Below are positions 1-5,790 of a DNA stretch of 6,796 bases, one piece after another (positions within the stretch are counted from its first letter, which is position 1; every line of letters starts with the position of its first letter). The translations under genes were made by a program, and so were the position numbers. Source of the stretch: JACKLD01 sp049297695 (lineage in GTDB: Bacteria > Pseudomonadota > Alphaproteobacteria > UBA2136 > UBA6156); NCBI GenBank assembly GCA_049297695.1, contig JBAQUT010000030.1, positions 1 to 6,796 on the forward strand. The letters run 5' to 3'. Under the pieces are notes generated by a model. That model saw only the letters and a list, made by a program, of their open reading frames with translations. It was not told where the DNA came from and did not search any database.

Positions 1-1107
1 CCCTAAAGCCCTCTTAACCCCTACCACCACCGCCGCTCCACTCTCATCCCACGCAAACCGCTTGGCCCGCGCCAACCCCCGCCGCACCAACACATCCCGC
101 ACGCTGGGCGTCTCCATCACACCAAACATTGCCACGGCCAACGCGGCTGGAACATCCCCCTCCCCACCCTTCACCACCAGCGCCGCCGTGTCATCGCCTT
201 CCCCCACAACCTCGGCCACATAGGGCGCGTCCACACACACCACGGGCGTCCCCACGGCCATAGATTCCACCAGCGGGATGTTGAACGATTCCACCTTGCT
301 CGCACTCACAAACACCTCGGCTTCCGCCATCCGTGCTAGCAACACGTCATGGGGCATGGGGCCGCGCAACGTCACCACATCGTCCAACTTCAACTCCGAT
401 ATCAATCGTTTCATCTCCGCATCCACGGCCGCGTACACGGGCCGCCCCACAATCTCCAGCCGCACATCGGGCCGTTGGGTGCGCAACACGGCCAACGCCC
501 GCAGCAAGGTGGGGTAATCTTTTTGGGCGTAAAAATCCCCCACCGCCAGCACCAACCCGCACTGCTTGGCTAGCTTCCCCACGGCCGCCACCTCCACGCC
601 CGGAGGCACCACCACCGCCTTCCGCCGCATCCACCGCAAGGGCCACGGAGTAAACTCCTCCACCAACAATGTGGTTATCCCAAACACCAGCGGCGCCCGC
701 ACCGCACCCAGCACGGTCAGCACCTTCAACGCCCGCCAATACCACGCCCCCAAGGTGCCGCCCGTGGCCCCCCCCGCCGTGGTGGTGGTGTGCAGTATCG
801 GCATGGGCCGTGGCGCCAGCAACGGCACAAAGTTGGCATTGCACAGCACAGCTTTGAACCCCCGCCGCCGCGCTACCCACGGCAACACCAGTTGCTCCCA
901 CAGGTGGCCCTTCACAAACCCATACTCCGGCGCTTCCCACACCTCCATGCCCTTGGGCAACACCAGCCCCGCCAACGTGGCCTTGGGTGCCAGCACGGTG
1001 CATTCCCAACCTTTTTCCGCCACCATATACGGCAGCATATGCAGCAGGTACGTCACCCCACCCCCCGTGTGGGTGTGCATGGCGTTGATGAGAATGCGGA
1101 GTTTCAT
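1..1107 (-). CDS. GT4-family glycosyltransferase, C-terminus cut by window edge
   Basis: Reading down from the ATG at 1107, the frame stays open for 369 codons to base 1 with no stop. The N-terminus (MKLRILINAM, then HTHTGGGVTYLL at 11-22) is the first Rossmann strand and glycine-rich loop of a GT-B enzyme. The C-terminal half has VPPGVE (167-172), VGDFYAQKDYPTLLRAL (189-205), LEIVGRP (217-223) and the EX7E motif of retaining GT4 enzymes (E273 and E281, within KVESFNIPLVES), followed by MAVGTPVVC. The family moves a sugar from a nucleotide-sugar donor, usually onto envelope polysaccharide or lipid acceptors; donor and acceptor cannot be read here. GT4 enzymes are usually 350-400 residues, so little is missing. 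No Shine-Dalgarno sequence precedes the ATG. A weak -10-like TAAACT (1119-1114) lies so that transcription would begin at about the start codon. The terminator of the gene upstream lies just before it, so it probably has its own promoter. Confidence 0.93.
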   Translation of the reverse strand, partial: MKLRILINAMHTHTGGGVTYLLHMLPYMVAEKGWECTVLAPKATLAGLVLPKGMEVWEAPEYGFVKGHLWEQLVLPWVARRRGFKAVLCNANFVPLLAPRPMPILHTTTTAGGATGGTLGAWYWRALKVLTVLGAVRAPLVFGITTLLVEEFTPWPLRWMRRKAVVVPPGVEVAAVGKLAKQCGLVLAVGDFYAQKDYPTLLRALAVLRTQRPDVRLEIVGRPVYAAVDAEMKRLISELKLDDVVTLRGPMPHDVLLARMAEAEVFVSASKVESFNIPLVESMAVGTPVVCVDAPYVAEVVGEGDDTAALVVKGGEGDVPAALAVAMFGVMETPSVRDVLVRRGLARAKRFAWDESGAAVVVGVKRALG

Positions 1108-1130
1108 TCGCAGAGTTTAGCAGAAACAAG

Positions 1131-1156
1131 GCAATAAAAAAGGGGCAAAGCCCCTT
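1131..1156 (-). terminator. Rho-independent terminator after the secreted orphan gene
   Basis: On the minus strand, AAGGGGC (1156-1150 side) pairs with GCCCCTT across a TTT loop, and a run of T residues follows (about 1141-1135). It lies six bases past the stop codon at 1163. The T-tract is only on the minus-strand side, so it works in that direction, ending transcripts of the 1163-1687 gene and probably of the rnhB operon reading through it, before the glycosyltransferase gene. Confidence 0.88.
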
Positions 1157-1162
1157 ACAAAC

Positions 1163-1687
1163 CTATTTCAATAAATCTGGCGCTTCAGGTATCTTTTCAT
1201 TGGGTAAAGCTTCTTTCAAGCATTCGTCTTGTTGATGTTGGATCAAACTGTTCGCACGAATTTCCCGCGCCTTCAACTCCCCTTCCAGTTTTCTACTTTG
1301 TTCATCTATTTCAACCAAAGCTGCATGTCGTTTGGCTGAAGCCATTGCTTCATTTTCACCTCTACTGACCGCGTTATCATAATTTTTTCGAGCAATCTCA
1401 AAAGCTTTATCATACCATTTATCAATTTCTTGCCGTTTGGCCGCAATAAGTTCCAACTCTTCTTTCACCATGGGGTTCTTATCTACAAATTGCTGCCAAT
1501 TAGCATCGTTGGCCGCATGGTAAGATTTTAACTTTTTTTCATCGGTAGGGATTGGCATTGTATGCAATCTGGCCATTTCTTCACATTGGGGTGTCAGCTT
1601 GCTGCCAGCCATTGCCGTACCGGCTCCGTTGGTTAACAACATACCCACACCACCAACAACTGCACCCATTAATTTACGACGAACCAT
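1163..1687 (-). CDS. Secreted coiled-coil protein of unknown function
   Basis: This 174-residue protein belongs to no family I recognise. It starts with a signal peptide: basic VRRK (2-5), a glycine-rich hydrophobic core (about 6-22), and a likely cleavage after AMA (25-27). RRKLM resembles a loose twin-arginine motif and the core is only weakly hydrophobic, so Tat export is possible; Sec export is equally allowed. Residues about 70-160 are rich in E, K, A and Q and should form long helices or a coiled coil. The mature part has two cysteines (35 and 156) that could form a disulfide between the ends of the helical region. The tail is proline-containing. AGGAG (1700-1696) lies 8 bases before the ATG and fixes the start. 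The gene is clearly AT-rich (the row 1381-1440 has 19 G+C in 60), unlike the neighbouring glycosyltransferase and rnhB. Its own promoter and terminator suggest independent expression. Confidence 0.85.
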   Translation of the reverse strand: MVRRKLMGAVVGGVGMLLTNGAGTAMAGSKLTPQCEEMARLHTMPIPTDEKKLKSYHAANDANWQQFVDKNPMVKEELELIAAKRQEIDKWYDKAFEIARKNYDNAVSRGENEAMASAKRHAALVEIDEQSRKLEGELKAREIRANSLIQHQQDECLKEALPNEKIPEAPDLLK

Positions 1688-1708
1688 ATGATTATCTCCT
1701 GTTGGTCA

Positions 1709-1737
1709 TTTATAGGTATCCCCACAACCCATTTCAA
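1709..1737 (-). promoter_or_regulatory. Sigma70-type promoter of the secreted orphan gene
   Basis: On the minus strand TTGAAA (1737-1732) and TATAAA (1714-1709) are separated by exactly 17 bases, each one mismatch from consensus. Transcription would begin near 1702, just before AGGAG (1700-1696), giving a leader of about 15 bases. The promoter lies in the short gap after rnhB, so the gene need not depend on the upstream operon. Confidence 0.75.
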
Positions 1738-1751
1738 CCCCCACCTGACAC

Positions 1752-2429
1752 CTACGCCGCACGGGCCTGGGCATCCCGTTCCACCACCTCTCGCACCGGG
1801 GCAAAACTGGTGCGATGATGCACCGTGGCCCCCAACCGCTGCAACGCCTCCATGTGCCCCGCACTGCCGTAGCCCGCATTGCTGGCCCAGCCGTAGCCGG
1901 GGTGGGCGGTGTCTAACTCCGCCATTAAGGTATCCCGATACACCTTGGCCACTATGCTGGCACAGGCAATGGCCAGCTCCACGGCATCGCCCTTCACCAC
2001 CGTGTGGCCAACCAAACCGTTAGGCATGTCATTCCCATCCACTAAACAGTGAGGTTGGATTTCCCTCGTATTCGGCAATCGACCATCGAACATCGAACAT
2101 CGTTCTATCCCCTCCACCGCCCGCCCCATGGCAAGGTGTGTGGCCTGCCGAATATTCATCGCATCAATCTCCGCCACGCTGGCTTCAGCAATGCTCACCG
2201 TGCAGTGGGCATGAATATACGGCGCCAACGCCTCACGTTTTTTAGCCGTCAACACCTTGCTATCTCCCGCCCGTTCCAACAAATACGCCCGAATACTCGT
2301 ATCCCATGGCACCACCACCGCCGCCGCCACCACAGGCCCTGCCAGCGGCCCGCGGCCCACTTCATCCACCCCGCACACCACCGTGCAGCCTTTGGCTTTG
2401 GCGGATCTTTCATAAATATCTGCCAACAT
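1752..2429 (-). CDS. rnhB: Ribonuclease HII
   Basis: RNase HII cuts the RNA strand of RNA-DNA hybrids and removes single ribonucleotides from DNA in the cytoplasm. The 225-residue product shows the family blocks in order: GVDEVGRGPLAGPVVAAAVV (20-39), DSK.L (56-60), EIDAMNI (87-93), LVDGN (129-133), VVKGD (144-148), ASIVAKVYRD (157-166), GYGWASNAGYGS (178-189) and HHRTSFAPV (204-212). By comparison with the E. coli enzyme the catalytic acids are D22, E23, D131 and D148. It is longer than the E. coli protein (198 residues), partly because of a short N-terminal extension and partly because of an insert of roughly 13 residues (about 109-125) between the helix ending AVEGI and the LVDGN strand. 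A 7-bp tandem repeat encodes part of that insert. AAAGG precedes the ATG by 7 bases, inside the end of the upstream gene, from which it is separated by 3 bases. It is the last gene of the compact operon. Confidence 0.97.
   Translation of the reverse strand: MLADIYERSAKAKGCTVVCGVDEVGRGPLAGPVVAAAVVVPWDTSIRAYLLERAGDSKVLTAKKREALAPYIHAHCTVSIAEASVAEIDAMNIRQATHLAMGRAVEGIERCSMFDGRLPNTREIQPHCLVDGNDMPNGLVGHTVVKGDAVELAIACASIVAKVYRDTLMAELDTAHPGYGWASNAGYGSAGHMEALQRLGATVHHRTSFAPVREVVERDAQARAA
2078..2105. repeat. Four 7-bp tandem units inside rnhB
   Basis: On the plus strand the units are ATCGACC, ATCGAAC, ATCGAAC and ATCGTTC. The middle two are identical; the first differs at one base and the last at two. 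On the minus (coding) strand the core reads GTTCGAT repeated, translated as ERCSMFDGR within RNase HII. Because three 7-bp units equal seven codons, longer arrays of this unit would encode a repeating RCSMFDV heptapeptide. From memory, such peptides (and the antisense NIEHRTS form) occur as low-complexity inserts in environmental bacterial genomes; I could not check this. The segment lies between conserved RNase HII blocks and keeps the frame. Confidence 0.8.
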
Positions 2430-2432
2430 TTC

Positions 2433-2861
2433 TCAACCTTTCATAATCAGGATAGTCACACCACTTACAATCAAAATAGCGGCTGCCAACGTATAAACAT
2501 TAAAATTAATTTGACCAAATAAAAGGTAACACCAAATCGGCACAAGAATAATAGATAGTTGAGAGATCATAGCGGCATGAGTTGATGAAGAGGCTTTAAC
2601 ACCGCTGAACATCATCACCATACCCACTAAATTTGCCAAAACAATCGTCAAGACCGTTACCTGCATTTTCCAATCAGAAGCAATAAACTTATGAGTTTGT
2701 TCGGATACATGTCCCCAAAAAACAAAACATAAAACTAAGAATGGGGCTGTGCGTATGATAGTCATATATATCGGTGAAAAATCAGCTACAACTTTTTGAG
2801 CTAACGCCAGTTGGAGGCTGTAGAGCGTTATACTCAAAAGATTAAACATCCACCATTTCAT
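2433..2861 (-). CDS. Half-size EamA/DMT-type membrane protein
   Basis: The 142-residue protein is almost entirely hydrophobic, with five likely membrane segments at about 6-25, 31-49, 67-87, 96-116 and 121-141. The second half (KASSSTHAAMISQ at 89-101, then a hydrophobic stretch ending LLFGQ, then AAAILIVSGVTIL) fits a single EamA domain. Full-length EamA exporters carry two such domains (about 280-300 residues); single-domain forms are thought to pair up. The usual glycine-glutamate at the end of the fourth helix is GQ here (116-117). The substrate cannot be inferred. The start is taken at ATG 2861 because GGAGG (2872-2868) is 6 bases upstream; a GTG at 2867 would abut the GGAGG. It begins 2 bases after the transglycosylase stop and ends 3 bases before rnhB. 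It is strongly AT-rich (23 G+C in the row 2521-2580) inside a GC-rich operon, suggesting a separate origin. Confidence 0.85.
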   Translation of the reverse strand: MKWWMFNLLSITLYSLQLALAQKVVADFSPIYMTIIRTAPFLVLCFVFWGHVSEQTHKFIASDWKMQVTVLTIVLANLVGMVMMFSGVKASSSTHAAMISQLSIILVPIWCYLLFGQINFNVYTLAAAILIVSGVTILIMKG

Positions 2862-2863
2862 TG

Positions 2864-4663
2864 TCACCCTCCGATATCCCGCTCATCAGGCGCCACTGCC
2901 ACCCAACGCTGAGGCCATTGGTTGCGGGCCAGGCTGGTCAAGCTCCAGCTGCTTTTGCCCAAACGGCTTTCGTAAATCCATAAGTTAGCCAACACTTTTT
3001 GCACGTAGCCACGGGTTTCATCAAAGGGGATGCTTTCCACAAACAGCGCAGGGTCGCTGGCAGGGGCAATCTCGCGCCGTTTCCATTTGTTCACGTTGCC
3101 AAGCCCGGCATTGTAGGCGGCAATCATGGCAATCAAATCGCCTTCTGTTTTACCTTGCAAGTACGCCAAATAATCGTGGCCCAAGGTCATGTTGTTGATG
3201 GGGTCATGCAGGTTGCTGGCGCTCCCTCGCCCTGTTTTGTTCACAATGTAACGGGCGGTGGGCGGCATCAGCTGCATCAGCCCTTGCGCCCCCACATGGC
3301 TCCCAATGGTGGGGTGGAACGCACTCTCCTGCCGCGTAATCGCCAACAACAGCGGCCGCTCCATCACAACCGGCCCGCGGGGTTTCCACTCTTCTGCCAG
3401 CGGGAACAACATGGCGGGGCGTATCTGGTTAGGGTACAACGCCTTGCCCATTTGCAGGGCTACGGCGGGCATATGAAGCTCTAACCCCAAAGCCGCCATG
3501 GTTTCGGTGTACGCGGTGGGGATGTCTTCATCCGCCGTGCGCAAGGCCATTTGCCCCGTGCTTACCTGTCCTACTTGCACCAAAGCCAACGCCCGCTTGG
3601 CGGAATCCACCCTCAGCACCGCCTTCACATCGTCCGCATTCAACCGTGGGGCCGTCCAATCCAACCGTGGGGTTTCTCCCAACTTTTTAGCCGCCAAAAT
3701 CCCGTAATAGGCCACAGGGTCACGCGCTGCCTGCTGGTACATGCGGTTAGCGCGCTCGCGGTTGCCAAGCTTTTCATAGGCCCGCCCCGCCCAGTAAGCG
3801 CCACGGGCGGCATGGGTGCCGTGCTCAGGTTCAATCCGCACAAGTTCCTCCCACGCGTCCACGGCTTCACGGTAATCGCCCAATCTGTAAGCCCCAAACC
3901 CCGCCCACCACAACGCATCATCCCGCACCGGCCCTTGGGCTTTGGCGCCCAACATTCCGGCACGGTGCATCACCTTCCAGTTTTGACTAACCTGCTGGGC
4001 ATCGGCAATCTGCACCAACTCACCCTGCCAGCGCTCATCGCCCATCATGCGGCGCGTGCCCGTGCGATTCAAAAGCTCCAACGCCGCGTCCCATTTTTTG
4101 GCATTCCGCAACCGCCAACTTTGGCCCAACACCTCACGCCGCGCCGCCGCCCGTTCGGGGCCCATCCCCGCATATTCTTGCTCCCGCGCCCTGTCGGCCG
4201 CATCTTGGGCCATTTTCCGTTTTTGAATGCTCCACGGTAGCGGCGCTTCTGGCCCCCAACTCCCCGTGGTGGTGCAGGTGCGTTTTTTCTGAAGTTTCTT
4301 TTTCCCCTTCACTTTCACTTTGGTAGTTTTGCAGGTGGTGGTGGGCTTAGGCCGCTTGATGTTCGCCAACCGATACACCTCCGCCGCCTCAGGGTAAGCT
4401 GGGTATTTTTCCAGCCACCCCGTCAACTCGCCGTAACTGGCCTTGTAGCCTTTGCTTTGGTACAACGCCGCCTTGGCATGGGGTAGCAACACATCGTCTT
4501 TCACTGCACCCGCATGGGTTTTCTCCCACCGACCCTTCTCCGCCGCCGCAAACAAGGCTTTGTAATGGCTGGCATCGCTGCCGCTCAACGGCTGAGGGAT
4601 GCCCTGCGGCCACGCTCCTACCCCCTGTACCACAAACACCATGAGCACCAACCAATATCTCAT
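2864..4663 (-). CDS. slt: Soluble lytic murein transglycosylase (Slt type)
   Basis: The product cleaves the glycan strands of peptidoglycan with formation of 1,6-anhydro-muramyl ends, in the periplasm. It has 599 residues. A signal peptide (1-17, cleavage likely after VGA) is followed by a long alpha-superhelical part, including TPR-like repeats (about 249-328, with the typical YWAGRAYEKLG and YYGILAAKKLG of Slt proteins). The C-terminal SLT domain begins at about 433: RQESAF (444-449, catalytic Glu446), GAQGLMQLMPPTA (458-470), HDYLAYL (496-502) and AYNAG (516-520). Length is slightly below E. coli Slt70. A Lys-rich stretch at 103-132 with cysteines at 111 and 130 is unusual for the family. 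The start at 4663 is supported by GGAGG (4675-4671) 7 bases upstream and by the signal peptide; an in-frame extension to 4804 lies within the upstream gene. The ATG overlaps the TGA of the UDG-like gene (ATGA), so translation is probably coupled. Confidence 0.95.
   Translation of the reverse strand: MRYWLVLMVFVVQGVGAWPQGIPQPLSGSDASHYKALFAAAEKGRWEKTHAGAVKDDVLLPHAKAALYQSKGYKASYGELTGWLEKYPAYPEAAEVYRLANIKRPKPTTTCKTTKVKVKGKKKLQKKRTCTTTGSWGPEAPLPWSIQKRKMAQDAADRAREQEYAGMGPERAAARREVLGQSWRLRNAKKWDAALELLNRTGTRRMMGDERWQGELVQIADAQQVSQNWKVMHRAGMLGAKAQGPVRDDALWWAGFGAYRLGDYREAVDAWEELVRIEPEHGTHAARGAYWAGRAYEKLGNRERANRMYQQAARDPVAYYGILAAKKLGETPRLDWTAPRLNADDVKAVLRVDSAKRALALVQVGQVSTGQMALRTADEDIPTAYTETMAALGLELHMPAVALQMGKALYPNQIRPAMLFPLAEEWKPRGPVVMERPLLLAITRQESAFHPTIGSHVGAQGLMQLMPPTARYIVNKTGRGSASNLHDPINNMTLGHDYLAYLQGKTEGDLIAMIAAYNAGLGNVNKWKRREIAPASDPALFVESIPFDETRGYVQKVLANLWIYESRLGKSSWSLTSLARNQWPQRWVAVAPDERDIGG
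2868..2872 (-). promoter_or_regulatory. Ribosome binding site that sets the EamA-gene start
   Basis: GGAGG on the minus strand lies within the last codons of the transglycosylase gene. It is 6 bases before ATG 2861 and directly adjacent to the upstream GTG at 2867, so the ATG is the better start. Its position allows translational coupling to the transglycosylase. Confidence 0.75.
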
Positions 4664-5400
4664 GCTGAAACCTCCCACCGTTGTTTCCAATTCAGCAAAT
4701 GCTGCCACGCTACCCGTTTGAACATCGGCTGCTGCAACAACATGTCGGGCGGGAACACCGCTCCCACCGCCGCAACCCCTTCCATCACAGGTTTGGCGTT
4801 CCACCCATCAATGCTGGCCCCGCCGTCCACCAACGTGCCCAAAGCCGCACCGCCCAACACCAACACACGGGTTGGGGCTAACCCTTTCACGGCAGCCATC
4901 ATCTCGTCCCGAACTTCCACCCGCGCCTTATCCTCCCGCGTGCCCAGCACCACCCAGCCAGATACCTCTCCCGCCCCTACCGCCGCCAGCATTTTGCCCA
5001 GCAACGCCATCTCAGCCTCCCTCAAAGGTATGTTCCCTTCCGCCGCAGGCATCCCCCGCGCCACCACCACCAACCCGCCTCCTTGCCCCACCGTCCACAC
5101 TTTGGCAGGCACCACAGGCAACGGGCCCATGGCCATCAAGGGCACTTTCGGCTTGGCGTGGGTAGGCGAAGCCTTTACCCCCGCCACCATCCCCACCTCA
5201 AACCCACGGGTCGCCGCTGGCGTGGGCGCCTCCACAACCCGTACAGGGGCAGCAGCAAGCGGCTGCACCTGCCCATCTCCCCCCAGCCACGCAAAAGGCT
5301 CGTCCCCCACCTCCACCGCCACGCCGCTGGCTTTTAAATCCAGCACCAACATGGCCTGCGGCAAGGTCAGTTCCAAGGCGGCTCGCTGCAAAGTGCTCAT
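4660..5400 (-). CDS. Degenerate uracil-DNA glycosylase family 4-like protein
   Basis: The 246-residue product resembles family 4 uracil-DNA glycosylases in its second half. GLVVVARGMPAAEG (109-122) sits where the family has the GEAPG-containing motif 1. LLGKMLAAVG (133-142) matches the helix after it, VLVLGGAALGTLV (179-191) the central strand and helix, and FPPDMLLQQPMFKRVAWQHLL (216-236) the HP..LLR.P..K...W.DL motif 2. The catalytic features are not visible: GEAPG is absent, the motif 2 histidine is phenylalanine or proline, and there is no cysteine at all, so the four 4Fe-4S ligands are missing. Residues about 45-107 are Ala/Pro/Val-rich and low in complexity. It may keep the fold for binding DNA or a nucleotide, or serve another purpose. 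The fold assignment is by motif reading. ATG 5400 has no clear ribosome binding site; a TTG at 5418, with AAGG upstream, is the alternative start. It is the first gene of the operon and overlaps slt by 4 bases. Confidence 0.72.
   Translation of the reverse strand: MSTLQRAALELTLPQAMLVLDLKASGVAVEVGDEPFAWLGGDGQVQPLAAAPVRVVEAPTPAATRGFEVGMVAGVKASPTHAKPKVPLMAMGPLPVVPAKVWTVGQGGGLVVVARGMPAAEGNIPLREAEMALLGKMLAAVGAGEVSGWVVLGTREDKARVEVRDEMMAAVKGLAPTRVLVLGGAALGTLVDGGASIDGWNAKPVMEGVAAVGAVFPPDMLLQQPMFKRVAWQHLLNWKQRWEVSA
4671..4675 (-). promoter_or_regulatory. Ribosome binding site that sets the slt start
   Basis: GGAGG on the minus strand lies 7 bases before ATG 4663, inside the end of the UDG-like gene. 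It decides against the in-frame upstream extension to 4804, which would lack a signal peptide at its N-terminus. Confidence 0.8.
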
Positions 5401-5426
5401 GGTTTTATTAGATACCAACCCCCAAC

Positions 5427-5455
5427 CTTACACAACCATTTTGATACCTTTCCAA
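5427..5455 (-). promoter_or_regulatory. Possible promoter of the UDG-slt-EamA-rnhB operon
   Basis: On the minus strand TTGGAA (5455-5450) and TGTAAG (5432-5427) are 17 bases apart, each with four of six consensus bases. A start near 5420 would place the TTG at 5418 and the ATG at 5400 within the first 20 bases or so of the message. The match is weak, and its -35 overlaps the -35 region of the plus-strand lipoprotein promoter. Confidence 0.3.
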
Positions 5456-5477
5456 CCCCCTTTCCGAGGGGTATAAT
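5449..5477 (+). promoter_or_regulatory. Promoter of the small lipoprotein gene
   Basis: A perfect TATAAT (5472-5477) is preceded at 17 bases by TTTCCA (5449-5454, four of six consensus bases). Transcription would start near 5484, leaving a leader of about 22 bases that includes AAGGAG (5493-5498). Confidence 0.7.
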
Positions 5478-5505
5478 GCCCACGGTACAAACAAGGAGAA
5501 CAACC

Positions 5506-5742
5506 ATGAAACACCTCACCACCCCAGCGTTAGTGCTGGCCACCGCCCTGGCCCTTTCCGCCTGTGGCGAAACACGGATGGAACACATGGGTTCCGGCGC
5601 CCTGATGGGCGGCGCCCTCGGCGTTGGCGTCGCGGCCGTTACCGCTCCCACCCTGCTTACAGGCGGCCTGATTGGTGCGGGCGTCGGTGCCGTCGCCGGT
5701 GCCGTTGCCCCCGAATGCCCCATGAGCAACTGGGGTTGGTAA
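5506..5742 (+). CDS. Small glycine-zipper lipoprotein
   Basis: The 78-residue product has a lipoprotein signal peptide: MKHLTTP, a hydrophobic core, and the lipobox LSAC with Cys20 as the lipidated residue. The mature part contains two glycine-zipper segments (GALMGGALGVGVAAV at 31-45, GGLIGAGVGAVAGAV at 53-67) like those of glycine-zipper 2TM surface proteins. The end is short, with Cys71 and two tryptophans (NWGW). Such proteins are usually anchored in the outer membrane of Gram-negative bacteria. The residue after Cys20 is Gly, not the Asp of inner-membrane retention, which fits this. The start is set by AAGGAG (5493-5498) 7 bases before ATG 5506. An in-frame ATG at 5476 overlaps the promoter -10 and is not credible. 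It is the only plus-strand gene, a single-gene unit with its own promoter and terminator. Its specific role is unknown. Confidence 0.9.
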   Translation: MKHLTTPALVLATALALSACGETRMEHMGSGALMGGALGVGVAAVTAPTLLTGGLIGAGVGAVAGAVAPECPMSNWGW

Positions 5743-5761
5743 TGCGGGTTTAAAAACCCAC

Positions 5762-5790
5762 AAAAAAAGGCCCCTCAGGGGCCTTTTTTA
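5762..5790. terminator. Bidirectional rho-independent terminator
   Basis: GGCCCC (5769-5774) pairs with GGGGCC (5778-5783) around a TCA loop, flanked by a run of seven A on the left and six T on the right. It can end both the plus-strand lipoprotein transcript and the convergent minus-strand transcript of the orphan gene, whose TAA stop (5790-5788) lies in its flank. The hairpin is almost the same sequence as the one at 6275-6299. Confidence 0.92.

Noticed and set aside
347..1129. A long minus-strand open frame in another phase over the glycosyltransferase gene (260 codons)
   Set aside because: Its translation is Gly/Ala/His/Val-rich low complexity with no motifs. The overlapping frame from ATG 1107 has clear GT4 motifs throughout.
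2078..2105. The tandem 7-bp units considered as a CRISPR array, origin iterons or a protein-binding array
   Set aside because: The units are too short and have no spacers. They lie in a coding frame, and no replication or partition gene is nearby.
2049..2522. A plus-strand open frame reading STIEHRTSFYPL across the 7-bp repeat
   Set aside because: It is opposite rnhB, whose family motifs are intact. The IEHRTS peptide is only the antisense reading of the repeat.
3551..4240. A 229-codon plus-strand open frame within slt
   Set aside because: It is antisense to the TPR-like part of slt; composition (His/Pro/Arg/Leu) is that of a shadow frame.
4664..4804. An N-terminal extension of the transglycosylase by 47 residues
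   Set aside because: The signal peptide begins at ATG 4663 and GGAGG is placed correctly for it; the extension lies within the upstream gene and has a shadow-like composition.
5441..5446. TTGATA taken as the -35 of the lipoprotein promoter
   Set aside because: It lies 25 bases before TATAAT, too far for a sigma70 promoter; TTTCCA at 17 bases fits better.
4514..5476. A 320-codon plus-strand open frame opposite the UDG-like and slt genes
   Set aside because: It is antisense to two supported genes, rich in Ala/Pro/Thr/Ser as expected from GC-rich antisense, and has no promoter, ribosome binding site or recognisable domain.
5397..5763. Minus-strand frames opposite the small lipoprotein gene
   Set aside because: They are antisense to a gene with promoter, ribosome binding site, lipobox and terminator, and show no coding features of their own.
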